Shown: positions 6,993-16,468, counted from the stretch's first letter. The stretch: 38,557 nucleotides of DNA from Algoriphagus hitonicola (GCF_900113375.1 NZ_FOPC01000021.1:1-38557); one strand, 5' to 3'. A program made the numbers and translations. Notes: generated by a model from the sequence alone, not told the origin.

Positions 6993-9377
6993 ATGGAAAA
7001 TTTTATTCTGTCTTTTCAAGAGCTTGGCATAGGTGATGTGCATAAGGTGGGTGGGAAAAATGCCTCACTTGGCGAAATGTATCAAAAGCTAAATCCACTT
7101 GGAATTAATATTCCAAATGGTTTTGCGGTAAGTGCTGAGGGATATCGCTATTTTGTTTCAGAAAATAAACTAGGAACTTTTATTCAAAATGAGCTATCCC
7201 AACTCGACGTAAAAGAATTTTCGAATCTCCAGAAAATTTCGACTGCTATCAAAAAAAGGATTTTGGAAGGTGAAATGCCCCTGATTTTAGCCAAGCAAAT
7301 CGCAGATTCGTATCGAAAATTATGCGAGCTGGAGGGTAGGGAACTTGATGTTGCAGTCAGAAGCAGTGCGACCGCAGAAGACCTGCCCGGAGCAAGTTTT
7401 GCCGGACTTCATGATTCTTTTTTAAATATTTCAGGTGAGGAAAAGTTGAATGAAACTGTACAGAGATGCTTTGCCTCTTTATACAATGCACGAGCAATCA
7501 AATATCGTCACGACAAAGGGTTTGATTCAGCCGAAATCGCCTTGTCAGTGGGAGTGCAGATGATGGTTAGGTCTGATTTGGCCTGTAGTGGGGTGACTTT
7601 TTCCATTGATCCTGCATCCGGATTTGAAAATATTGTTTTGATTACAGGCTGCTGGGGTTTAGGCGAAAATATCGTTCAGGGAGCGGTGATTCCCGATGAG
7701 TTTTTAGTTTTCAAACCAAGTCTGGAAAAGAAAAAAAGAGCCATCGTTTCCAAAAAGATGGGCTCCAAGACCAAAACCATGATTTATTCTGATCGAGGCG
7801 GAGTCCAAAACCTGGATACGGAGCCCGAAAAACAGAAGAGCTGGGTCCTTTCAGAAGATGAAGTAGAAATATTGGCGAGGTGGGCCATCCAAATCGAGCA
7901 ACATTATCATATGCCTATGGATATTGAATGGGCTAAAGATGGTAATTCCGGCAAATTATTTATCGTCCAAGCCCGACCTGAAACAGTCCATGCAGATCGG
8001 GATCAATTCGTGATGAAAGAGTTTAAGCTGCTGGAAAAAGGAAAACTGTTGACCACTGGATATGCCATCGGGAATGGGATTACATCCGGAAAAGTCAAAA
8101 TATTAGATTCCCCAGCTGAGGCAGATCAATTAAAAGAAGGTGAAATTTTACTTACAGAAATCACCAATCCAGACTGGGATCCTGTGATGAAAAAAGCAGT
8201 AGCCATCATCACTACAAAAGGGGGGCGTACCAGTCATGCGGCTATTGTGGCACGTGAAATGGGCGCTTTAGCAATAGTTGGTGCTGAGACTGCACTTGAT
8301 ACCTTGCGTAATGGCGATGTGATCACCCTGGATACTTCTGCTGGCAAAATAGGTAATGTCTATCAGGGTGAGTTGAAATGGAAAGTCTCTGAGCATAATT
8401 TCAAAGGGATCAACCTTCCCGAGACAAAGCCTATGTTCATTTTAACAGATCCCGAAAAAGCGTTTGACCTTTCGTTTTTTCCGAACCAAGGAGTGGGATT
8501 AATGCGCATGGAGTTTGTAATTAATAACACCATTCGAGTTCATCCCATGGCTTTGGTTCATTTTGACCAATTGAAAAATGAGGAAGAAAAGGCTCAAATA
8601 GACGCAATTTGTAGTGCTTACTCAGACAAAAAGGAATACTTCATCGATTCATTATCTCAGGCTGTGGCGACGATCGCCGCTGCTTTTTATCCCAAAGATG
8701 TGATTTTGCGAATGAGTGATTTCAAAACTAATGAATATGCAAATCTCCTTGGCGGAAGACAGTTTGAGCCCAAAGAAGAAAATCCAATGTTGGGTTTCAG
8801 GGGAGCATCGCGCTATGGGCATGATCGATATCGGGAAGGCTTTAGGCTGGAGTGTCTAGCAGTAAAAAGGGTGCGTGAAGATATGGGGTTGGAAAACGTG
8901 AAAGTCATGATTCCTTTTTGTCGGACACCTGAGGAAGGACGCAGCGTGATAAAGCTGATGAGAGAATTTGGCCTAAAGCAAGGCGAAAAAGGATTAGAAA
9001 TTTATGTGATGGCTGAGATTCCTTCCAATGTGATCTTAGCTGAGGAATTTGTAAAGATTTTTGATGGATTCTCCATAGGATCCAATGATCTCACGCAACT
9101 AACCCTAGGAGTGGACCGTGACTCAGAGGTGTTGAGTGAACTGTTTGATGAAAATAACCCAGCGGTCAAATGGATGATAGCAGAGGTGATTCGTAAAGTC
9201 AAATCTGCTGGAAAGAAAATTGGTTTGTGTGGGCAAGCACCAAGTGATAATCCGAAGTTTGCAGAATTTCTGATTGGACTGGGAATCGATAGTATTTCAT
9301 TTAATCCGGACTCATTTATTAAGGGAATAGAGCAGATGAATCGTGCTGAAAAACAGAAATTAGATAGGGAGAATTAG
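6993..9377 (+). CDS. ppsA: phosphoenolpyruvate synthase
   Basis: A 794-residue pyruvate, water dikinase (pyruvate + ATP + H2O to PEP + AMP + Pi), used for gluconeogenesis from three-carbon substrates. I chose ATG 6993 (MENFILSFQELG) over an in-frame TTG at 6972 because family members begin this way. Order of domains: N-terminal ATP-grasp/PPDK_N domain (residues 1 to about 345, including GGKNASLGEM and AVRSSATAEDLPGASFAG); swivelling phosphohistidine domain with GGRTSHAAIVARE, phospho-acceptor His415; C-terminal PEP/pyruvate TIM barrel (about 460-790) with GSNDLTQLTLGVDRDS and the catalytic Cys746 in LCGQAPSDNP. Length and motifs are complete. It appears monocistronic. The 180 nt upstream show no clear promoter. 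Confidence 0.95.
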   Translation: MENFILSFQELGIGDVHKVGGKNASLGEMYQKLNPLGINIPNGFAVSAEGYRYFVSENKLGTFIQNELSQLDVKEFSNLQKISTAIKKRILEGEMPLILAKQIADSYRKLCELEGRELDVAVRSSATAEDLPGASFAGLHDSFLNISGEEKLNETVQRCFASLYNARAIKYRHDKGFDSAEIALSVGVQMMVRSDLACSGVTFSIDPASGFENIVLITGCWGLGENIVQGAVIPDEFLVFKPSLEKKKRAIVSKKMGSKTKTMIYSDRGGVQNLDTEPEKQKSWVLSEDEVEILARWAIQIEQHYHMPMDIEWAKDGNSGKLFIVQARPETVHADRDQFVMKEFKLLEKGKLLTTGYAIGNGITSGKVKILDSPAEADQLKEGEILLTEITNPDWDPVMKKAVAIITTKGGRTSHAAIVAREMGALAIVGAETALDTLRNGDVITLDTSAGKIGNVYQGELKWKVSEHNFKGINLPETKPMFILTDPEKAFDLSFFPNQGVGLMRMEFVINNTIRVHPMALVHFDQLKNEEEKAQIDAICSAYSDKKEYFIDSLSQAVATIAAAFYPKDVILRMSDFKTNEYANLLGGRQFEPKEENPMLGFRGASRYGHDRYREGFRLECLAVKRVREDMGLENVKVMIPFCRTPEEGRSVIKLMREFGLKQGEKGLEIYVMAEIPSNVILAEEFVKIFDGFSIGSNDLTQLTLGVDRDSEVLSELFDENNPAVKWMIAEVIRKVKSAGKKIGLCGQAPSDNPKFAEFLIGLGIDSISFNPDSFIKGIEQMNRAEKQKLDREN

Positions 9378-9649
9378 TTTTTTTCGAAATAAAAATAAAA
9401 GAGAAGTATGAAAATACTTTGAAATAATTTACATGAAATCTCAAAATCCATTGATCTATTCTATGATGTAGTTTGTGTACAGAATAGCTCCATTGGTTAA
9501 AATTTTAATGTTAAAATGCTGTAAAATAGGCATTTAATTTTTTATATAAAGCATGGTATAATTTAAAGAATCTTTCGTTTTGGCTTAACTAAAGCGGTTT
9601 TTGGTGGTTTAATTTTTAACCTAACTATTATTTACTAAACATCAAAGCC
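9378..9649. other. AT-rich intergenic region before the fasciclin gene
   Basis: No ORF, hairpin or repeat worth calling was seen. The region is strongly AT-rich, and the promoter of the fasciclin gene presumably lies here, but no exact TAnnTTTG box was found. Confidence 0.4.
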
Positions 9650-10984
9650 ATGAAAAAATCAACAATTCATTTTTGGAAAACACCCGCTCTCCTTGCCACA
9701 CTTGGCCTTGGACTGGTATTTTCATCTTGTGAGGATGACACTGATCCTCCGATGATTCCTGAAGAGGAGACCGTCGTGGACATTGCAGCAAATAGTCCCG
9801 ATTTTACAACATTGACAGCTGCAGTAAATGAAGCTGGATTGACGGAAACGCTTTCCCAGACTGGACCTTTTACCGTTTTTGCTCCCACTGATGGAGCATT
9901 TAATGATTTCCTTGCTGCCAATAATTTGACTGCGGATGAGCTTTTGGCCGATCCTGATTTAGCTAGTATTCTGACTTACCATGTAATCGGTGGTTCTGTT
10001 GTGGCGGATCAAGTCAGTCCAGGAGCCGTAACTCCTTTAAATGATATTCCATTTTATGTCAGTGAGGACCCGGATGGAAATCTTTGGATTAATGGAAATA
10101 CTCAGGTAATAGACACCGATATCATGGCGGATAATGGCATCATCCATGTGTTGGATTATGTCATTACGCCTCCTACGCAGAATATTGCTGAGATAGCGAT
10201 TGAATCTACGGAAGCTGCGGAACCTGAATTTACCCAACTGGTTGCTGCCTTGCTTCGAGCAGATTTAGCAGGGAGCGTCAGTGGAGATATGATGGATGAT
10301 TTGACCGTATTTGCCCCGACTGATGCCGCTTTTGAGGATTTGTATGCTGCATTGGGAGTGAGTGGAGTTGATGAAATTCCAGTAGAAACATTAACGGATG
10401 TATTGCTTTATCATGTGGTGCCGGCGAGAGCTTTTTCTCAGGATTTGCGAGATGGGGCTAGTTTACCCACTCTTCTTGAAGGTGAAGAGTTGACTGTGAA
10501 TCTAGCTGATTTGGAAATTAACGAAAGTGGATTGATTGCTGAAGCCTTGAATATTCATGCCACCAATGGTGTGATTCACGCGATCGATCAGGTGCTTTTG
10601 CCTCCTAGTGATGAGTCCTCAGCACGGATTACTTTAGCAAATGAAGGTGCCTCAGCTTATTTGATCGAATCAATCGATGGAGAGGGTGCTTCTGGTGAAC
10701 TCGATACAGAAAATACCGGCATTGAATTGACTGAAGGATTACGATACACATTTGTAAACAATGGAGGAGCAAATCATCCACTTGATTTTAGAAATGCTGA
10801 TGGAGATATTTTGTTGGCAGAAGATGGTACCGAAGGTACATTCGAGGATGATGCGGATGTGAATTTTGCCGTGGATGGATCATCGATTAGTTTTACACTG
10901 ACTGCCGAACTTGCTGCAGTTATCGCAACTTACAACTGCACCGTGCACTCTGTGATGGAGGGAGCAATTACGATTGCTGATTAA
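9650..10984 (+). CDS. lipoprotein with two fasciclin domains and a C-terminal cupredoxin-like domain
   Basis: A 444-residue protein. The lipoprotein signal ends LVFSSC, anchor Cys27. FAS1 domain 1 (about 40-165) contains GPFTVFAPTDGAF and LTYHVIGG. FAS1 domain 2 (about 178-318) contains LTVFAPTDAAF, LLYHVVP and ATNGVIHAIDQVLLPP. The last about 115 residues form a third domain not usual for fasciclin proteins: a beta-rich segment with H376 (ANHPLDFR) and a C-terminal C430-x2-H433-x2-M436 (YNCTVHSVMEG). This arrangement matches type-1 copper ligands of plastocyanin-like cupredoxins. FAS1 domains mediate adhesion or carbohydrate/protein contact. The fusion suggests a surface-anchored, possibly electron-carrying protein. 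A strong terminator follows (11009-11045). It lies near large heme lipoproteins, which could be redox partners (inference). Confidence 0.88.
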   Translation: MKKSTIHFWKTPALLATLGLGLVFSSCEDDTDPPMIPEEETVVDIAANSPDFTTLTAAVNEAGLTETLSQTGPFTVFAPTDGAFNDFLAANNLTADELLADPDLASILTYHVIGGSVVADQVSPGAVTPLNDIPFYVSEDPDGNLWINGNTQVIDTDIMADNGIIHVLDYVITPPTQNIAEIAIESTEAAEPEFTQLVAALLRADLAGSVSGDMMDDLTVFAPTDAAFEDLYAALGVSGVDEIPVETLTDVLLYHVVPARAFSQDLRDGASLPTLLEGEELTVNLADLEINESGLIAEALNIHATNGVIHAIDQVLLPPSDESSARITLANEGASAYLIESIDGEGASGELDTENTGIELTEGLRYTFVNNGGANHPLDFRNADGDILLAEDGTEGTFEDDADVNFAVDGSSISFTLTAELAAVIATYNCTVHSVMEGAITIAD

Positions 10985-11008
10985 ATTGTTAATTGGTTAG
11001 TTCGAGAA

Positions 11009-11045
11009 CCGGCTATTTCTGAAAAGAAGTAGTCGGATTTTTTTT
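11009..11045 (+). terminator. rho-independent terminator after the fasciclin gene
   Basis: An 11-bp stem (11009-11019 with 11026-11036, two G-T wobbles) has a 6-nt loop TGAAAA. The T-run 11038-11045 follows immediately. Confidence 0.8.
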
Positions 11046-11143
11046 GAGTCAGGAATGGGATTCATTTGGGCGGTCCAATTTGGTCCAAAAGTGAGATTTT
11101 TGCATTTTTTCTCCTTATTTTTAATTGAAAACCCAATAAACCT

Positions 11144-12682
11144 ATGAACCTATACACCAAATCCAAAGCTATTGGCTGGATTCTGATTTTTACTTTTTTT
11201 TCCTGCCAAGCTCCAGTTGAAAAATCTGATGCGAATACTGATAACCCATCCCCAAAACCACGAACTATTGTCACTACTGACGGGGAGATTGACGATGTGG
11301 ACTCTTTTATCCGGATGCTTCTTTATGCTAATGAATATCAGATCGAAGGACTGATTTATTCCAGTAGCATGTGGCATTACAAAGGGGATGGAAAAGGTAC
11401 TCCATTCACCTCTGAAATGGAGATGACCAAAAATCTGTATGGTGAACAGACAGACTTGAGGTGGCCGGGGGAGGAATGGATGAATCCACTTTTGGATGCG
11501 TATGAGACTGTTTTCCCTAAATTAAGTCAACATGCAGAAGGGTTTCCCACCGCGGACGAACTTCGATCTGTGGTCAGAGTAGGGAATATTGATTTCGAGG
11601 GAGAAATGGAAAAAGATACCGAGGGATCAGATTTTATCAAAGCCAAATTATTGGATGATGAAATGGAGCCAATCTATCTCCAAGTTTGGGGAGGAACGAA
11701 TACGATCGCCCGTGCTTTAAAGTCGATTGAGGATGAGTATAAGGACACGGATCAATGGAAGCAGATTTATCAAAAAGTGGTCGATAAAGCGATTATTTAT
11801 GCGATTTTGGATCAAGATGCCACTTATCGGAACTACATCGAGCCCAATTGGCCGGATGTCAAAATCTATTACAATAGCAATCAGTTTTGGTGCTTTGCCT
11901 ACCCTTGGAAGGAGGCGGTTCCCGAATCTCAACATTACCTCTTCGAAGGGGAATTTATGGGTAATGAAATCATTAATGATCACGGTCCACTGATGAAGCA
12001 ATATTATAGCTATGGGGATGGACAAAAGCAGGAAGGAGATGATGAGCATATCCATGGAGATCCTACCCAATTGGAGGATGCCCAATGGGGAACTTTTGGG
12101 ATTTATGATTTTATCTCAGAGGGAGACTCACCGGCTTTTTTTCACCTAATTGATGTCGGGTTAGATAATCTCGAAAATCCCCAATGGGGAGGTTGGGGCG
12201 GTAGATTGGTGCAGTCTGAGGAGCAGCCCAATCGCTGGGAAGATGGTGAAAATGTCCGGGATTTTAATCCATTTACCGAAGAGATGGACGCCACTTTTCC
12301 CCAAATCCGGTGGGTCAAGGCGATTCAGAAGGACTTTGCTGCACGGGCGGATTGGTGTATCCTGGATTATGCAGAGGCTAATCATCCGCCTGTGGTAAAA
12401 GCCAAGGGATCTCAGCGACTCATGGCCAAGCCTGGGGAAATGATTTCACTTGAGGTGGAAGCCAGTGATCCGGACGGAGATGAATTGGATGTCAATTATT
12501 GGATCTATCAAGAGGTAGGGAGCTATTCCGAAGAAGTAGAACTCACTGTAAATCAAGAATCAGTAAAGGTCCAATTGGCCGAAACAGGATCCGGAGAGCT
12601 TCATGTCATAGCCGAAGTTCGGGATCAGGCAGAACATCCGATGACGAGGTATGTGAGATTTGTGGTTTTGGTGGAAGAATGA
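11144..12682 (+). CDS. Sde182-like (DUF1593) nucleoside-hydrolase-fold lipoprotein
   Basis: A 512-residue protein. The lipoprotein signal ends IFTFFSC, anchor Cys21. Residues about 40-300 match the DUF1593/Sde182 N-terminal domain, which has a nucleoside-hydrolase-like fold: TIVTTDGEIDDVDSFIRMLL contains the Asp-rich loop (D46, D50, D51, D53) that binds calcium in nucleoside hydrolases. Then EGLIYSSSMWH, LQVWGGTNTIARAL and the DPTQLEDAQWGTFGIYDF segment. The C-terminal about 100 residues form an Ig-like Sde182 C-terminal domain (ASDPDGDELDVNYWIYQE). The reference protein Sde182 was described as cellulose-binding; catalysis is unproven in the family. The likely place is the cell surface or periplasm, with a role in glycan metabolism inferred. 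It is flanked by terminators on both sides, so it is a single-gene unit. Confidence 0.85.
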   Translation: MNLYTKSKAIGWILIFTFFSCQAPVEKSDANTDNPSPKPRTIVTTDGEIDDVDSFIRMLLYANEYQIEGLIYSSSMWHYKGDGKGTPFTSEMEMTKNLYGEQTDLRWPGEEWMNPLLDAYETVFPKLSQHAEGFPTADELRSVVRVGNIDFEGEMEKDTEGSDFIKAKLLDDEMEPIYLQVWGGTNTIARALKSIEDEYKDTDQWKQIYQKVVDKAIIYAILDQDATYRNYIEPNWPDVKIYYNSNQFWCFAYPWKEAVPESQHYLFEGEFMGNEIINDHGPLMKQYYSYGDGQKQEGDDEHIHGDPTQLEDAQWGTFGIYDFISEGDSPAFFHLIDVGLDNLENPQWGGWGGRLVQSEEQPNRWEDGENVRDFNPFTEEMDATFPQIRWVKAIQKDFAARADWCILDYAEANHPPVVKAKGSQRLMAKPGEMISLEVEASDPDGDELDVNYWIYQEVGSYSEEVELTVNQESVKVQLAETGSGELHVIAEVRDQAEHPMTRYVRFVVLVEE

Positions 12683-12704
12683 CATTCCGAACGAATAGTG
12701 CTTT

Positions 12705-12738
12705 AAAAACCTACCATTACTTCTCTAAATAGGTTTTT
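12705..12738 (+). terminator. hairpin with T-run after the Sde182-like gene
   Basis: A 9-bp inverted repeat (AAAAACCTA 12705-12713 with TAGGTTTTT 12730-12738) with a 16-nt loop lies 22 nt after the stop codon. It overlaps the 3' end of the decayed SRPBCC gene on the other strand and could serve both directions. Confidence 0.6.
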
Positions 12739-13150
12739 AGCAACTGTAGATCTTTTTGGTTTGCTCTTCTCATCATCCATTTCATCAAAGGACTCATAAA
12801 TCGTGAAAATCTTTTGGGCTCCCCGGTATTTCTCAAAATCATTCGAGTGATTTTATTATCGATTTTCTCCTAGATATAGGTGGTTTTCATTGGGAAAGGT
12901 CTTTCAGCGGTTTGCCTTATTAACTTTTGAGATGGATAGAATTCCACAACTTCAGAGGTGTAGGCCAATTCTTTACCAATAAAATGGGAAATAAAAGCAA
13001 GCCTAGAACCGATTCGAATTGATTTTTTAGTTTTCTATATAACCGATTTGATATTTTTGTACCAAAGAGGAACATGATCAGGATTGGCAGCGAAAGTATC
13101 AACCTCCTGAATAGGAAGATGAAATCGAGGATGACGTAGCCGTTACACAC
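12717..13150 (-). pseudogene. decayed SRPBCC-family (polyketide cyclase/dehydrase-like) gene
   Basis: No intact ORF exists here, but one minus-strand frame reads as an SRPBCC protein from about 13115 down to a TAA at 12717-12719. Successive pieces are PIQEVDTFAANPDHVPLWYK, SIRIGSRLAFISHFIGK, YTSEVVEFYPSQKLI, ERPFPMKTTY, RMILRNTGEPKRFSRFMSP and MMRRANQKDLQLLKTYLEK. These are the expected blocks of the family in the expected order. Two in-frame TAG codons (13035-13037 and 12870-12872) occur where relatives often have Trp (IKSV-W-KT and TYx-W-EKID), consistent with TGG to TAG mutations. The N-terminal beta-strand (VTATSSSI, about 13123-13146) is in another frame, so at least one frameshift exists near 13115-13123. 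The original start is not clear. This is a recently inactivated gene, identified by my own pattern recognition and not by a search. Confidence 0.75.
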
Positions 13151-13321
13151 TGGGATGACTATCAAGCATGCGAGATTCCTTCCCGAATCAAGTTCAGGAC
13201 CAGTTATGGCCTTTGAAAGTCAATTATAGACACATGAATAGTAATAGAGATTTGCACATCAACCATAGTTAAACTTGATTTGGTCACTTAATATCCAAAA
13301 AATGAAAACTAGGTAACTACT
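13151..13321. other. intergenic remainder before the large heme lipoprotein gene
   Basis: No gene, terminator or repeat could be supported. It lies between the decayed SRPBCC gene and the 3' end of the minus-strand heme lipoprotein gene. Confidence 0.4.
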
Positions 13322-16300
13322 CTAATCCTCCATCGGATGCATCTTCAGCAATTCCTCCGCATTCCAAAATCCTTCTTTGTCTTTGACTTCTTCTCGGACT
13401 TTTTTTACCAAATCCGGAGAAATCGGAGAAGCTTGATTGCCAAATGAATTTCGGACATAGGTCAAAACTGCCGCAACTTCCGTATCGTCAAGCATCCCTT
13501 CGTAAGGAGTCATGGGAACTTGTCCGGGATAAGTTCGTCCATTGACTTCCATTTCACCCATGATTCCTTTGAGGACGATTTTGATTAGTCGCTCTTCATT
13601 TCCAGTTACCCAGGGAGTATTTCGAAGAGGAGGAAATTGCGAAGCAGTCAACCCTCCTCCATCCAATTGATGGCAGGTAGCGCAGAAGCCTTCACGTGCA
13701 TAGATTTCTTTGCCCAAGACAAAAAGCTCCCGGTCCGACCCGGTCAAGTTTGACTTGATGTCTTCTTCTTTTTTCTCCGCAACAGAAAGCCCATTGATAT
13801 GAGCGATTGCAGTTTCCAGGGTCCGGGGAATCCAAACCGCATCTTTTTCCTGTTTTTCTACCTCAGCGAGTATGTTGATTCCTTCCTCTTGGGGCAGCCA
13901 TGAGGCAGCTGCAATGACTTCCATTCTGACTCGACCATGAGGATCGGAAGCAGCCGCCAATAACAACTCGGCTTGATCCTCGACCTGATGACCGGTGTAG
14001 CGCAGCACCCGAACTGCAGCAGCACGAACACGATGATCCTCACTTTTGAGAAGATCACGAAGCAAATCTTGATTGACTCGATTGATTCCCCAAGTCACCC
14101 AAAGGGCCTCTAGTCGATGATGGTCGTAACTACTGTCATTTTGATTCAAATTGGTCAGCCAGTTTTCGACGGCATCATAAACTTCCCCCTTGGCTTTCCC
14201 TCGAAGTTCTCTTCGTGTACGGTAGCGGGTGCGGTATTCAGGCAGTTTGAGATTTTCCAACAACTCAGGAATACTTGCCCCGTGGATTTTTGCATGTTCT
14301 ACCAAAGGCCGAGATGGGTAGGTCACTCGGTAAATCCGTCCGTGAACATGGTCCCGAAGGGGATCTCTGGCATTGTGCTGCATGTGTCCGATCAGGATAT
14401 TGTGCCAGTCCACCACGTAAAGCGAACCGTCAGGTGCAAATTCCAAATCCACCGGTCTGAAATTCCGGTCTGTTGAAGTGATCAAGTCCTGTCTCCATTC
14501 GGTTTTGAAACCTACCGAGTCTTCGATCATTCGGTGCTGCTTAGTTCCTAAAAAACCTATGGTATTGTTCAATAAAATATCACCTTGAACTTCATCCGGA
14601 AAATGTCGACTGGATACAAATTCCAGTCCTGAAGTGGGACGAACCATGTGATCTTGCTCTACCAGATTGGGACCTTTGAAATTGAAATTGCCATAGCGGG
14701 GCAGAACCGATCCCGGGAGCATCCAATTGAGATTTGGACCGGAAGTTTCGAGGTAGAAATTTTGCCCCCAATCGTCAAAAGCAATTCCCCAAGGATTAGG
14801 AATGGCGACCTGATTGACGCGCTCGAGTTTGTGACGCTTGGGTTCGTAGCGATAAAATCCCCCATTGGTAGCTCTGACTGGCCCGTAAGATGTTTCGACA
14901 TTGGTATGCAAAAAGACTCCCTCGGCCATGTAAATAGCGCCTGATTCGTCGGTGGAGTAGGCCGAAATCGCATGGTGAGTATCATGATCATCAAAGCCCG
15001 ATAGCAAAATGGTTTCTTTGTCCGCACGGTCATCTCCGTCAGTATCCTCAAGCAAAACCAGATTTGGAAGCTGCGAAACGTAAACTCCCTCAGCGGCAAG
15101 TTCAAAACCTACAGGAAGATGTAAATTATCAGCAAAAGTCGTTTGTTTGTCGGCTTTTCCATCTCCATTGGTGTCTTCTAGGATAATTAGCTTGTCCTGT
15201 GGTTTGGGATCGCCAGGCTTGTAATGAGGATAGCTAGGCATAGTAGCCACCCAAAGTCTCCCACGATTGTCAAAGGAAAGTTGGACTGGATTGGCCAAGT
15301 CAGGAAATTCTTCCTCAGACGCAAAAAGCTCGATTTGATAGCCTTCGGGAACCTGAAATGTTTCCAAAGCTTCTTCTCCATATTTATATTCCAAACTTCC
15401 ATTTGCTTGCGGATTGTAATTGGTTTCTACATCAGGAAGTGATCGGGTTTTTGCATCGGCAGCGACCAAATCATATTCCTTCCCCTGTGCGGCATTCCAA
15501 ATCGCAGTATCCCGATTTGCGGTGAGTTGACGGATTTTATCGAGTTCAAAGGGATAATTGTCCGGACCAAAAGGATCGTATCTCCGCCCAAAAACATGGA
15601 CTCCATTGGGGATTTTGTAATCATTGTGCCACATCCAGTTTTTTTCCATCACTGCTTGATGAATGGCCTCGGTCTGCGATTCGGCTTTTCTTCCAGATCT
15701 TCCGAAAATTCCATTAGCGAGAGTTTCGGCAAAAAGTTTATAGCCCTCTTCATTCAATTGTGATCCATCAATGGTAAGGGGCTCATCTGAAAACTGATAC
15801 CAGTTTTGGCTTGCAGTAAAGGCATCTACAAATGGGATTTCGTGCTTTTCGGCAACTTCTCGAATAGCCTCTGAATATTGCTTTAAATTTTCATTTTCGG
15901 ATTTCCCGCTGGGGACATCTTTGGTTTCAGAAAGGTCTTCAAACGCAATTGGAGATACGAGTACTAGTTTTGGGGGAGTTTCCCCATTATAATTTTGAGT
16001 TTTAGAATGAATAACCCATGCGTCAAGCTCCTCTTTGAAAGTTTGTAGTTTATCGGTCCCCTGAAAGGATTCACTAAATCCAAAAAAACCAATTACCCAA
16101 TCCGCCTCCAATCGAGTCAACCATTCATCCGGTTTTTCGAAGAAGCCCTGAGAATCAGAAAAAGTGGCAAACTCATCCTGATATTGCTCAGCTCCAGGAA
16201 AAGCCCAAGGGTCATTAGTTGCCGATCGAGGACGAAATCCCGGTGTATCTCCGGGATCTGCCATATTTCGGATGAATAAGTTGTGCTCGGGATAGCGCAG

Positions 16301-16468
16301 GTGCATTTCGGTTTCAAACCAACCGAATTCCATCATTCGGGAGGCTAAATTTCCCCCAATGAGCATGATTCGATCATTGGGTTCAACTGACGGGTTTTTC
16401 TCTTTTTGACAAGAAGTGAGCAAAAAAGCACTTAAAAATACCAGAGTGTAGAGTAAGTTTGACTTCAT
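13322..16468 (-). CDS. multidomain lipoprotein: SGNH-like, PVC-type dehydrogenase propeller, HEAT repeats, cytochrome c
   Basis: A 1048-residue protein. The lipoprotein signal ends LLTSC, anchor Cys20. Residues about 30-255 look like an SGNH/GDSL hydrolase fold (RIMLIGGNLASRM, WVIGFFGFSESF, KLVLVSPIAFED, DGSQLNEEGYKLF). From about residue 371 (FQVPEGYQIELFASEEEFPD) to about 720 it is a membrane-bound-dehydrogenase/sorbosone-dehydrogenase-type beta-propeller (NRGRLWVATMPSYP, FAPDGSLYVVDWHN, HGRIYRVTYPSRP). Residues about 750-890 are HEAT-like helical repeats. The C-terminal heme c site is C929-A-T-C932-H933 in a module with GGGLTASQFPPL and a possible Met axial ligand downstream. Such proteins abound in Planctomycetes/Verrucomicrobia and in some Bacteroidetes, and the substrate is unknown. 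The domain order suggests oxidation of a sugar-like substrate with electrons passed to heme. It is divergent from a related heme lipoprotein (16729). Confidence 0.88.
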   Translation of the reverse strand: MKSNLLYTLVFLSAFLLTSCQKEKNPSVEPNDRIMLIGGNLASRMMEFGWFETEMHLRYPEHNLFIRNMADPGDTPGFRPRSATNDPWAFPGAEQYQDEFATFSDSQGFFEKPDEWLTRLEADWVIGFFGFSESFQGTDKLQTFKEELDAWVIHSKTQNYNGETPPKLVLVSPIAFEDLSETKDVPSGKSENENLKQYSEAIREVAEKHEIPFVDAFTASQNWYQFSDEPLTIDGSQLNEEGYKLFAETLANGIFGRSGRKAESQTEAIHQAVMEKNWMWHNDYKIPNGVHVFGRRYDPFGPDNYPFELDKIRQLTANRDTAIWNAAQGKEYDLVAADAKTRSLPDVETNYNPQANGSLEYKYGEEALETFQVPEGYQIELFASEEEFPDLANPVQLSFDNRGRLWVATMPSYPHYKPGDPKPQDKLIILEDTNGDGKADKQTTFADNLHLPVGFELAAEGVYVSQLPNLVLLEDTDGDDRADKETILLSGFDDHDTHHAISAYSTDESGAIYMAEGVFLHTNVETSYGPVRATNGGFYRYEPKRHKLERVNQVAIPNPWGIAFDDWGQNFYLETSGPNLNWMLPGSVLPRYGNFNFKGPNLVEQDHMVRPTSGLEFVSSRHFPDEVQGDILLNNTIGFLGTKQHRMIEDSVGFKTEWRQDLITSTDRNFRPVDLEFAPDGSLYVVDWHNILIGHMQHNARDPLRDHVHGRIYRVTYPSRPLVEHAKIHGASIPELLENLKLPEYRTRYRTRRELRGKAKGEVYDAVENWLTNLNQNDSSYDHHRLEALWVTWGINRVNQDLLRDLLKSEDHRVRAAAVRVLRYTGHQVEDQAELLLAAASDPHGRVRMEVIAAASWLPQEEGINILAEVEKQEKDAVWIPRTLETAIAHINGLSVAEKKEEDIKSNLTGSDRELFVLGKEIYAREGFCATCHQLDGGGLTASQFPPLRNTPWVTGNEERLIKIVLKGIMGEMEVNGRTYPGQVPMTPYEGMLDDTEVAAVLTYVRNSFGNQASPISPDLVKKVREEVKDKEGFWNAEELLKMHPMED

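Noticed and set aside
12920..13165. 81-residue hydrophobic minus-strand ORF
   Set aside because: It is an out-of-frame reading over the decayed SRPBCC gene; the family signature is in a different frame.
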